A stretch of 64,000 nt of DNA. Source: Archangium violaceum Cb vi76 (GTDB taxonomy: Bacteria > Myxococcota > Myxococcia > Myxococcales > Myxococcaceae). This document shows, one piece after another, positions 35,611 to 43,332 of this stretch. The translations under genes were made by a program, and so were the position numbers. How positions within the stretch are numbered: the first letter of the stretch is position 1; each line of letters begins with the position of its first letter. The DNA lies in assembly GCF_000733295.1 (NCBI RefSeq), contig NZ_JPMI01000011.1:1-64000 (forward strand), given 5' to 3'. The notes beneath the pieces are model-generated. The model had not been told where the DNA came from, made no database searches, and was given only the letters and a program-made list of their open reading frames with translations.

Positions 35611-35638
35611 GGCCTGCTTTCATCTAGATGAAATTCCG

Positions 35639-36067
35639 TTACCGCTTTGAGAGGATACGCCCACTTCCGTCGATGGCGTATTCCGCACCCGCGTCAGGCA
35701 CGATGAATCCGGGAGCGCATTTCGACAGGTCTGGGGAGAGCAGCACGAAGTAGAGGTTCTCGTTAGCCTGCGTGACGACCGTTCGATACGTGTCCCAGCG
35801 GGCGAGACATTGAAACTCGGGGCCCTCTTGGTCCTCTGCCTTGATGTGTGGTGGCAGGTAGTCGTTCATGGCAATAAACAGGGCCTTCGTCATGGCTCCG
35901 TTGAGAATGACGCCACCTTCATATGTTTTTGGAAAATGGATTCGGGCAGCCTCCTCGGGAGGAGCCATTTCCGCCTTTTGATACTTGTGATATCCGAGTC
36001 GTTCGAGCAGCACGCAGCCCGAAAGAGCCCAAGAGCACAGGAGCATGCAGGGGAGGATGTGTTTCAT
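35639..36067 (-). CDS. Small lipoprotein
   Basis: The 142-aa product has a lipobox (SWALSGC, Cys18) and a mature domain with HFPKTYEGGVILNGAMTKAL and DTYRTVVTQANENLYFVLLS. It lies 51 bases after the JAMM-like lipoprotein gene and before the hypothetical gene at 35610, so the three form a likely operon. Composition is less GC-rich than the flanks. No named family. Confidence 0.62.
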   Translation of the reverse strand: MKHILPCMLLCSWALSGCVLLERLGYHKYQKAEMAPPEEAARIHFPKTYEGGVILNGAMTKALFIAMNDYLPPHIKAEDQEGPEFQCLARWDTYRTVVTQANENLYFVLLSPDLSKCAPGFIVPDAGAEYAIDGSGRILSKR

Positions 36068-36118
36068 GTCATCCCATGTTGGGTTGAATAGGAAGCTCGA
36101 GAGCAGATGGCGGATGAC

Positions 36119-36781
36119 TCAAGGGAGCCAGTCCTTGCCCTCATACAAGCGGATGTATCCCAGCTCATTGTAAACCTCTCCGATCGGCACCCAGCTGCCA
36201 TTGCGCAGGGCCGAAACGATGTGCGTGGAGTTGTTGTAGCTATAGGCCCTGCACTCGCCTGTCTTTTCCCTGAAGAAGACCAAGAGCTGGCGGTCCCACA
36301 CCTTTCCGGTACCCGTGTCGAAAAATCTCACGGGTTTCCAATGCGCAGCAGCACTCAGGTCTCGTGCGGAGAATTCACGGTTGTTTGGATGGGTATGTGC
36401 TCCCCCGAGGAGAATGGCATTCGAGTGGATTGGGTCATTGAGGCTGTTGGGCAGGGTGCAACTCTTCACTACAGGATCCCAACTGCCTCGAATGTCGGAG
36501 AGATAGCTGAGGAAGTATGCGTTCTCTTCTCGAGAGTGGTAATACAGGGCGCAATACTCGAACCCATAGGGTCCATTGGAGGCACCGGGTTGGCGGGTCA
36601 TGATGTCGCAGGACTTTTCAGCCAACTCCTCCAACGTATTGAAAGGACCTGCCAGCGGGCCATCCACTTGAAGGCGTCCGTTTGGGAGGCGTCGCACCCG
36701 GACATCGGGGTTGTTGCTTGCACAGCCCAGGGCGCTTCCGAGCAGTGGTAGCAGGACCAGCCAACAACACTTGGTGCGCAC
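36119..36781 (-). CDS. Lipoprotein with JAMM/DUF4329-like metalloprotease motif
   Basis: The 220-aa product starts with a signal and lipobox (LLGSALGC, Cys20). The central GGAHTHPNNREFSARDLSAA has the H-x-H-P, then S-x-x-D layout of JAB1/MPN metal sites, as in DUF4329 and similar peptidase-like domains of toxin systems. Ser-His spacing fits a zinc site, but the upstream Glu is not clear. The next two genes are a lipoprotein and a hypothetical protein. A palindrome lies just upstream of the start, between this gene and the divergent retron locus. Confidence 0.55.
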   Translation of the reverse strand: MRTKCCWLVLLPLLGSALGCASNNPDVRVRRLPNGRLQVDGPLAGPFNTLEELAEKSCDIMTRQPGASNGPYGFEYCALYYHSREENAYFLSYLSDIRGSWDPVVKSCTLPNSLNDPIHSNAILLGGAHTHPNNREFSARDLSAAAHWKPVRFFDTGTGKVWDRQLLVFFREKTGECRAYSYNNSTHIVSALRNGSWVPIGEVYNELGYIRLYEGKDWLP

Positions 36782-36803
36782 TCCGCCTCCTTGGGCGTCG
36801 ATA

Positions 36804-36817
36804 CCCCTAGCTAGGGG
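36804..36817. promoter_or_regulatory. Perfect palindrome CCCCTAGCTAGGGG, candidate operator
   Basis: A 14-base perfect palindrome sits in the gap between the divergent JAMM-like lipoprotein gene (start 36781) and the WGR gene (start 36917). Its place, 23 bases from one start and 100 from the other, suits a repressor site. No regulator gene is adjacent. Confidence 0.35.
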
Positions 36818-36916
36818 GAAAGATCATCTTGTCCGGACGGATTTGGAGTCAAGGCTTCCACGATGTCAGTTCCTCGGACTACTCTGCACGTACTGCGTCA
36901 GCAGGGGGACCTGAGA

Positions 36917-38341
36917 ATGGCCGAGGAACGGACGTACCTGGAGCTGTCGGAGGCGGGTGGCGGGTCGCACAAGTTCTACGAGTTGAAGGTGGAGGGCAAC
37001 TCCATCACCGTCCGCTACGGTCGCATTGGCGACAAGGGCCAGACGCAGGTCTCCGAGTTCCCCACTCCAGAGAAGGCACTCGCCGAGGCCAGGAAGAAGA
37101 TCAACGAGAAGGTCCGCAAGGGCTATGCCCCCGCCGTCATGGGCCAGCGCCAGAAGCGCGAGGTCACCCGCCGCGAAATCACCAGCGGCCGCTCCACCGC
37201 GAACCAGGCCCCGCTCCTGTGGAAGTTCAACTCGGGCGACCGGGCCTTTGGCATCTTCGTGGACGACGCGCGCTGCTGGGTGGGCAACGAGAGTGGCTCC
37301 ATCTACTCGGTGGACCACGAGGGCCGCACGCTCTCCCAGTTCCGCCTCGCCGATGGCGTGAAGTGCATCGTCGCGGATGACCGTTGGCTCTACGCCGGGT
37401 GCGACGACGGCCGGGTCTATGACCTCAGCGGCAAGGTGCCGCGCGTCGCGTACAACATCTCCGAGTCCGTGGACATCTACTGGCTGGACATCAAGGACGG
37501 TGTCCTGGGCGTGTCCGACGCGGGCGGCAAGCTCACCGCCATCAACCACGAGGACGAGTCCCAGTGGGAGAAGCAGAGCGTGGGTACCCACGGGTGGATG
37601 GTGCGCTGCGACGAGCTGGGCATGTACCACGGCCACGGGCGCGGCGTGACCATGTACGACTGGGAGGACGGCAGCGAAATCTGGCACCGCCCCACCCAGG
37701 GCAACGTCATGTTCGGCTGGCAGGAGGAGTCCTCGCTCTACGCCTGCACCAACCTGGGCTTCGTGCACCGCTTCACCAAGAAGGGCGACGTGGGCCCCGT
37801 CATGCAGTGCGACGCGGCCGTGTTCTCCTGCGCCGCGGTGGATGACGGCCGCTACGTCTTCGCTGGTGACAACATGTCCAGCGTCTACTGCTTCAACGAC
37901 AAGGGCGAGCGGCTCTGGAAGCTGGCCACCGGGTGCGGTTCGGCCTTCTCCATGCAGTTCTTCCAGGATCGGCTCTACCTCGTCACCACCGACGGCGTGC
38001 TCGCCTGCATCGACGCGAGCGAGAAGGCCATCCAGGCCGCCCAGTCCGGCTCGGTGCCGCAGGCGCGCAGCATCCAGGCCCCCAAGCCCGTGGCTGCCGT
38101 CCCCACCGGCACCGTGGAAACGACGCGCGAGACGGGCTCCGGCGTCATCGTGGAGTGCTACCAGGACGGGCCCCAGCTGCGCGTGCGCGTGGTCTCCCCC
38201 GGCTACCACTCCGACTGGCACGTGCAGTTCCCCAAGGACATCCGCGAGGCGGGAGGCCGCTACGTTGTAGAAGGAGTTCGCGAGTCCGCGCGTGGCGGCT
38301 TCTATCGCGCCTATGGCGACATCCGCAGGCTGGTGAGCTGA
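36917..38341 (+). CDS. WGR-domain beta-propeller protein, first gene of the retron locus
   Basis: The 474-aa protein has an N-terminal WGR domain (HKFYELKVEGNSITVRYGRI near residues 18-37, then EKALAEARKKINEKV), followed by a PQQ-like propeller of six or seven blades: IYSVDHEGRTLSQF, LYAGCDDGRVYDLSG, YVFAGDNMSSVYCFNDKG, LYLVTTDGVLACID. The last 70 residues form a separate small domain. WGR domains bind nucleic-acid ends or poly(ADP-ribose) in PARPs. The ATG at 36917 has AGGGGG upstream; an in-frame ATG at 36863 is less likely. The next gene begins one base after its stop, so it belongs to the same operon. Confidence 0.8.
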   Translation: MAEERTYLELSEAGGGSHKFYELKVEGNSITVRYGRIGDKGQTQVSEFPTPEKALAEARKKINEKVRKGYAPAVMGQRQKREVTRREITSGRSTANQAPLLWKFNSGDRAFGIFVDDARCWVGNESGSIYSVDHEGRTLSQFRLADGVKCIVADDRWLYAGCDDGRVYDLSGKVPRVAYNISESVDIYWLDIKDGVLGVSDAGGKLTAINHEDESQWEKQSVGTHGWMVRCDELGMYHGHGRGVTMYDWEDGSEIWHRPTQGNVMFGWQEESSLYACTNLGFVHRFTKKGDVGPVMQCDAAVFSCAAVDDGRYVFAGDNMSSVYCFNDKGERLWKLATGCGSAFSMQFFQDRLYLVTTDGVLACIDASEKAIQAAQSGSVPQARSIQAPKPVAAVPTGTVETTRETGSGVIVECYQDGPQLRVRVVSPGYHSDWHVQFPKDIREAGGRYVVEGVRESARGGFYRAYGDIRRLVS

Positions 38342-38342
38342 C

Positions 38343-41300
38343 GTGAAACTGCTCGAGCAGGTGGCGCTGCTCTTCCAGGAAGGGAAGAGCGACAAGGTGT
38401 ACGAGGTGGACCTCCTGGAGGTCTCCCCCGGTCAGTGCGTGGTCAACTTCCGCTACGGACGGAGGGGCACCGCGCTCAAGGACGGCTCGAAGACGCCCGT
38501 GCCCGTGCCCCAGGCCGAGGCCAAACGCGTCTTCGACAAGCTCGTCCAGTCCAAGCTGGACTCGGGCTACGTGCACGCTGGAGCGCCCGGTACGCCCGTG
38601 TCGCCGCCCACGCCTCGGGCGCCCGCGGCCCCGCCTCCGACGGTGGCGGCTCCGGCCGGCCTGTCGCCCCGGGAGAGTGCTCTGCTGGCGCAGTTGCAGC
38701 AGGAGTCCAGTGCCCGGCAGTGGTTCCGCCGCGCCAACGTGCGGGCCCAGCAACGGCCCCTGGAGCGCGTCATCTGGCGCGCGGGCGAGCTGCGGCTTCG
38801 CGCCGCCGAGCCCCTGCTGCTGCCCATGCTGGAGCGGGCCACGCCCCTGCGGGCCTATACCGTCGCCGCCGCCCTGGGTCGCCTGGGCTCGGAGGCGTCG
38901 GTGTCCGCGCTCGGGAAGCTCTACGGGGACAGGGCCACGCCGGACATGGTGCGCCGCATGGCCACCGAGGCCCTGTTGCAGCTCTCCGACGAGGCCACCC
39001 GCGCGGACTTCCGCGGGGACGTGTTGGCGAAGCTGCCCCCCGCGCTGCGCGAGCCGGCCCGTGCCGGAGACGCCGAGGCCTTCGGCAAGGCGCTCGACGC
39101 GCACCTCGCCTCCGGGTCGGCCGAGGCGCTCCAGGTCCTCGAGTCCCTGTACCTCGTGGACTCCGAGGCGGTGCGGCCCGCCCTGCTGCGCGTGCTGCGC
39201 ACCGTGCCCTTCACCGTGCAGTCCGTGAAGGTGCTGCGCCACCTCTTCAAGGCGGCCGAGTACCGCCGCGACGGCGAGGTCTTCGGCCTCATCGCCTGGC
39301 GCTACGAGAAGGAGCGCTCGCTCGGGAGCAGCCGGCCGCGCGCCTACACCATGGAGACGCGCAAGTACCTGCGGCGCCGGGTGTGGCGCACGCTGCGCCG
39401 CCTGGGCGAGCTGGAGAGCCCGGAGTTCGTGAAGATGGCGGTGGGCGTGCTGCTCGCCTTCGGCGACGCGGACGCCGCCAGCCCCCGCACCACCGGGTAT
39501 GGCCGCTACGTGCAGCAGTGGGACACCTGGTGGCCCTACTGGGCCTTCAACCACCTGCTGCACCGCCACAGTCAGCGCTATGAGCCGGTGGAGAACCCGC
39601 TCCTCTTCCGCTGCAAGGGCTCCTACTACCCCGGAGCGCGGGTCCCGGAGGTCCGCGAGGAGGCCTTCCCCAAGCTGTGGGAGCGCACCCCGGAAGGACT
39701 GCTGCACCTGCTGGACGAGAGCCAGTGCGCCCCGGTGCACGACTTCGCCTCCCGCGCGCTGCGCGCCTGCCCGGACTTCCTCGCGCGGCTGGACGTGGAC
39801 GCGGTGGCCATGCTGCTGGAGCGCCCCTACGAGTCCACCGCGCGCCTCGGTTTCGACCTGGCGTTGCAGCGGCTGGATGCGCGGCGCGAGCCCCGGGCGC
39901 TGCTGCTCGCGGTGGCGCGCTCCTCGTATGCCCCCGCCCGTCAGCAGGCCTTCCGCTGGATGGACGAGCTGCGCCACGTCCTCATCGAGGATTCTGGCTT
40001 CATCGCCGGGCTGGCCACCGCGCGGCATGCGGACACCCGCGCCTATGCCGCCAACCTCGTGCGCGGCTCCGTGCTCTCCGAGCAGGCCGTGCGCACGCTC
40101 GTGGGCCGGCTGGTGGCGGCGCTGCTGTCCCTGAAGGCCAAGGAGGATGGCCCCATCGCCTCGGACGTGGCCCGCGTGGTGCTCGCCGCGCTGGGGCCCT
40201 CGTCTCGCGGCGCCGTGGGGCTGGAGGTGGTGCGCGACCTGCTCGCCCACCCCGTGCCCGAGGTGCAGGAGCTGGGCGGCGAGCTGCTCCTTCGCCGCGA
40301 TCTGCGCACCGAGCCCATTCCGGAGGAGCTGCTCCTCCTGCTGGTGCAGTCCGAGCACGCGCCGCTCCGGGCCCTGGGCCTGCGGCTGCTCGCGCTCCTC
40401 GCCGAGTCCGAGGCCTCGCTGCTCGCCCAGGAGGCGCTCCTCATCCGCCTGGCCACCAGCCCCGTGCCGGACGTGCGCGCCGCGGTGCGCCCGCTGCTCG
40501 CTCGGCTCGTGGCCGCGAGCCCCGCCGCTGGCGCCCGGGCCGTGGAGACCCTGCTGGCCGCGCTGCTGCGCCGCCGCCTGCCGGAGGGCATTCCGGCCCA
40601 CATCGCCGCGCTCCTCTCCGGAGAGCTCTCGCCCGCGCTCGCCGCGCTGCCGGTGGAGACGGCGTGGCGGCTGCTCGACTCCGAGGACGCCGACGCGCAG
40701 ACGGTGGGCGCGGCGCTGCTCGCCCGCCATGGCGCGGTGCTGACGGTGGACGTGCCGCGCGCGGTGCGGCTCGCCGGGCATGACGTGGTGGCGGTGCGCG
40801 AGTGGGCCTGGCGCTGGCTGGAGGCCCATGTCCCCGAGGTGCGCGCGGAGCTGGCCACGGCGGTGGGCCTGCTGGACTCGCGCTGGGACGATGCCCGCGC
40901 CTTCGGCTTCCGCTACTTCCGCGAGCGCTTCGCCCCGGAGGACTTCTCGCTGGAGGTGCTCGTCTCCGTGGCGGACAGCATCCGCAAGGACGTGCAGGCC
41001 TTCGGGCGGGAGATGCTCACGCGCTCCTTCCGCGAGGAGGACGGGCCCGAGCTGCTCCTGCGCCTGTCCGAGCACCCCGCGCCCTCCGTGCAGCTCTTCG
41101 CCACCACGTACCTGGACCGCTTCGCCAGTGGGAAGCCAGCGCTGGTGGAGCAACTGGCGCCGTACTTCATCCGCGTGCTGAGCCAGGTGAACAAGGGCCG
41201 CGTCGCACGCCAGCGCGTGCTGGGTTTCCTCATGCGCGAGGGCCGTGGCTCCGAGGCCAGTGGCCGCGTGGCCCTGGAGGTTCTGCACCGGATGTCAGCC

Positions 41301-41420
41301 ACCATCGCTATAGAGCATCGTGCCTCGGCGCTGGAGGCGATGCTCTCCATCTCCAAGGCGCAGCCGTCGCTCCCCATGCCCTTCGTCATCCGCCCGGTGG
41401 AGGTCCGCCGTGCAGTTTGA
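38343..41420 (+). CDS. WGR plus HEAT/ARM-repeat protein of a type XIII-like retron
   Basis: The 1025-aa product begins (GTG) with a WGR domain (VYEVDLLEVSPGQCVVNFRY, then GRRGTALKDG), a Pro-rich linker near residues 80-105, and about 900 residues of HEAT/ARM-like helical repeats (AYTVAAALGRLGSEASVSAL, VPEVQELGGELLLRRDL, SPVPDVRAAVRPLLARLV). DefenseFinder and PADLOC describe an ARM/HEAT partner plus a SWIM partner for type XIII retrons, and this gene fits the first. It is coupled to both neighbours, overlapping the SWIM gene by 11 bases. Its likely role is a scaffold or effector of the retron system. Confidence 0.82.
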   Translation: MKLLEQVALLFQEGKSDKVYEVDLLEVSPGQCVVNFRYGRRGTALKDGSKTPVPVPQAEAKRVFDKLVQSKLDSGYVHAGAPGTPVSPPTPRAPAAPPPTVAAPAGLSPRESALLAQLQQESSARQWFRRANVRAQQRPLERVIWRAGELRLRAAEPLLLPMLERATPLRAYTVAAALGRLGSEASVSALGKLYGDRATPDMVRRMATEALLQLSDEATRADFRGDVLAKLPPALREPARAGDAEAFGKALDAHLASGSAEALQVLESLYLVDSEAVRPALLRVLRTVPFTVQSVKVLRHLFKAAEYRRDGEVFGLIAWRYEKERSLGSSRPRAYTMETRKYLRRRVWRTLRRLGELESPEFVKMAVGVLLAFGDADAASPRTTGYGRYVQQWDTWWPYWAFNHLLHRHSQRYEPVENPLLFRCKGSYYPGARVPEVREEAFPKLWERTPEGLLHLLDESQCAPVHDFASRALRACPDFLARLDVDAVAMLLERPYESTARLGFDLALQRLDARREPRALLLAVARSSYAPARQQAFRWMDELRHVLIEDSGFIAGLATARHADTRAYAANLVRGSVLSEQAVRTLVGRLVAALLSLKAKEDGPIASDVARVVLAALGPSSRGAVGLEVVRDLLAHPVPEVQELGGELLLRRDLRTEPIPEELLLLLVQSEHAPLRALGLRLLALLAESEASLLAQEALLIRLATSPVPDVRAAVRPLLARLVAASPAAGARAVETLLAALLRRRLPEGIPAHIAALLSGELSPALAALPVETAWRLLDSEDADAQTVGAALLARHGAVLTVDVPRAVRLAGHDVVAVREWAWRWLEAHVPEVRAELATAVGLLDSRWDDARAFGFRYFRERFAPEDFSLEVLVSVADSIRKDVQAFGREMLTRSFREEDGPELLLRLSEHPAPSVQLFATTYLDRFASGKPALVEQLAPYFIRVLSQVNKGRVARQRVLGFLMREGRGSEASGRVALEVLHRMSATIAIEHRASALEAMLSISKAQPSLPMPFVIRPVEVRRAV

Positions 41421-43053
41421 GTACTCCTACGCGGGCAGCACCTCGGTGCAGAACAGTGGAGACAGCACCTCGCTGTCCTTCTCGCCGGACGTCAAGCGTC
41501 CACCCACCTTCTTCTCCGGCGAGCTGCGCCAGAACGTGGCCTTCCGCGAGGCCATCTCCGCCCTCCACGACGTGGTGGTGTCGGACCTGCGCTTCAAGCC
41601 CAAGGACAAGACGGCCTACAAGCAGTGGGCGGCGCAGCAGGAGCAGGTGGACCTGGCGGCCATCGCCGCGCAGCGCCAGTCGGTGGCCATCCGCCTCAAG
41701 GCCCTGCGCGAGGAGCTCGCCGAGCTGGAGAAGGAGAGCTCGCGCCGCATGGGCCCCTTCTACGAGGCCCGCGCGCGCTACTACCGCTACCTCTACGAGA
41801 AGAACCGCGACTTCTGGTTCGTGTTGGATCCCGTCATCACCGTCCACCCGGACGAGTGCTTCTTCGAGTGCTTCAGCCAGGACGAGTCCAGCTACGGCCG
41901 GCTCGGCGCCAGCTACGAGGTGTTCCAGAACGTCGGCGAGTTCTCCTGCGGCACCACCAACATCGACTACTCGTCGCCGCTGTACGACGAGTTCCAGAAG
42001 ATTCGCTCCTACAAGCGCACGCGCTTCGAGGTGGACCCGAGCGGCTTCACCACGCAGACGGGCACGGACACGGCCTATAAGGAGGTGAAGATCGACCTCC
42101 CGGACTCGTGGGTGCGCGGCTTCCTGCAGGTGAACTCGGCCATGGCGCTGTCGGCGGTGCGCTTCACGCTGCACCCCATGGACGTGCACAACTTCCTCTT
42201 CATCCTCGAGCGGCACAAGGAGAAGAAGGGGCCTCGCTCCATGCGCTACAAGCTGGCGCCGGGGCAGCCGGTGAAGGTGGTGTTCGAGCCGTGGGGCACG
42301 GAGGTGGTGTGCCAGCGCTCGGTGTACGAGGGCGAGGGCACGCACGACATCCGCGTGTGGGGCCGCCGGCGCCTGGGCGTGCTGGAGCGGCTCATCCCCG
42401 TGGCGAAGCGCTTCACCGTGCACCTGCTGGGCACGGGGCTGCCGTCCTTCTACGTGGCGGACCTGGGGGACCTGTCCTTCACCCTCGGCCTGTCCGGGTG
42501 GACGGCCAATGACTGGTCCACCGCGGGCAACTTCGATCTGCTGGCGCCGCGCGGGCAGGTGGACGAGTTCACCCGCCGCCGTGTCTTCGAGGCCCTCAAG
42601 GAGACGTGGTCCGCGAAGCCCGAGGCGCTGGCCTCGAAGCTGGGGCTGGAGCGGGGGGCGGTGCTGGGCGCGTTGTCGGCCTGGACGCAGGCGGGGCGGG
42701 CCATCTGGGATTTGAACAAGGGCGTGTACCGGGCGCGCGAGCTGAGCCGCGAGCCCCTGCCCATGGACAAGCTGCGCTTCTCCAACGAGCGCGAGGAGCG
42801 CGCCACGCGCTTCCTGGACGCCCGGGCGGTGGACATGAAGGCCCGGCCCGGGGCGGACGGCTCGCTGGAGCTGAGCGGCACGGTGAAGGAGGGCGCGAAG
42901 GTGCTTCGTCCCTCTTTGCGGCTCGACGCGGACCAGCGTATGGTTTTCGGCGAGTGCACGTGCAACTTCTTCCAGCAGAACAAGTTGTTCCGGGGGCCGT
43001 GCGAGCACCTGCTCGCGCTGCGGCTCCAGCACTCACGGGTGTCTCGCACATGA
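41410..43053 (+). CDS. SWIM zinc-finger protein (WHSWIM type) of a type XIII-like retron
   Basis: The 547-aa product starts at GTG 41410, inside the end of the HEAT gene. The SWIM zinc site is C516-x-C518 and C531-x-H533 (ECTCNFFQQNKLFRGPCEHL). The middle part has YKEVKIDLPDSWVRGFLQVN and, near residue 400, an ordered helix-turn region (RRRVFEALKETWSAKPEALA) that could be the winged-helix segment. SWIM domains bind DNA or proteins. The gene stops 18 bases before the retron msr, and with the HEAT gene it matches the partner set of type XIII retrons. Confidence 0.85.
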   Translation: MQFEYSYAGSTSVQNSGDSTSLSFSPDVKRPPTFFSGELRQNVAFREAISALHDVVVSDLRFKPKDKTAYKQWAAQQEQVDLAAIAAQRQSVAIRLKALREELAELEKESSRRMGPFYEARARYYRYLYEKNRDFWFVLDPVITVHPDECFFECFSQDESSYGRLGASYEVFQNVGEFSCGTTNIDYSSPLYDEFQKIRSYKRTRFEVDPSGFTTQTGTDTAYKEVKIDLPDSWVRGFLQVNSAMALSAVRFTLHPMDVHNFLFILERHKEKKGPRSMRYKLAPGQPVKVVFEPWGTEVVCQRSVYEGEGTHDIRVWGRRRLGVLERLIPVAKRFTVHLLGTGLPSFYVADLGDLSFTLGLSGWTANDWSTAGNFDLLAPRGQVDEFTRRRVFEALKETWSAKPEALASKLGLERGAVLGALSAWTQAGRAIWDLNKGVYRARELSREPLPMDKLRFSNEREERATRFLDARAVDMKARPGADGSLELSGTVKEGAKVLRPSLRLDADQRMVFGECTCNFFQQNKLFRGPCEHLLALRLQHSRVSRT

Positions 43054-43071
43054 GAAAGGGGAGGGGTCGCG

Positions 43072-43301
43072 CACGCGGCGGTCAGGGGGCAGTACCTTGC
43101 AATCCGGACGGTGTTTCGCCGTCCATGCTTCCTGGCCTGTCATGCATCACTGGCCCGCTCTTTACTGTGCGGTACCTCCCTCCCTGTGGCGGCAGCGCTG
43201 TCGACCTCGTCGGTCCTGCGCGCCACAGGGAGGGGGTACCGCTTGAGTTGAGACGGTCCAGTCCCGAGAGCAGTACGAAGGAGCTCTCTGACCGCCGCGT
43301 G
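43072..43301 (+). ncRNA. Retron msr-msd non-coding RNA
   Basis: The 279-base gap between the SWIM gene and the reverse transcriptase holds the elements of a retron. Inverted repeats a1 (43072-43085, CACGCGGCGGTCAG) and a2 (43288-43301, CTGACCGCCGCGTG) are perfectly complementary over 14 bases, and partly complementary further out (43052-43068 with 43305-43321). Between them lie an msr hairpin (GGACGG/CCGTCC, 43106-43124) and a long msd hairpin (43169-43242). The branching guanosine should lie shortly after a1 but cannot be fixed by eye. Reverse transcription would start at the msd side next to a2. Ends are given from a1 to a2. Confidence 0.85.
43169..43242 (+). repeat. Long msd hairpin of the retron
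   Basis: The arms are 43169-43191 (GCGGTACCTCCCTCCCTG, then TGGCG) and 43221-43242 (CGCCACAGGGAGGG, then GGTACCGC). They pair over 22 bases with one bulge. The 29-base loop contains GCAG and CTGC, which can extend pairing. Such a long, nearly perfect stem is typical of the single-stranded DNA part of myxobacterial msDNAs. Confidence 0.85.
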
Positions 43302-43332
43302 GACGGACTCTCCCCTTCTCTCGAGGCCCGCC

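Noticed and set aside
38145-41288. A 1047-codon open frame on the minus strand opposite the WGR-HEAT gene
   Set aside because: It is a mirror of the real gene in very GC-rich DNA: low-complexity His/Gln/Arg composition, no domain, no ribosome site.
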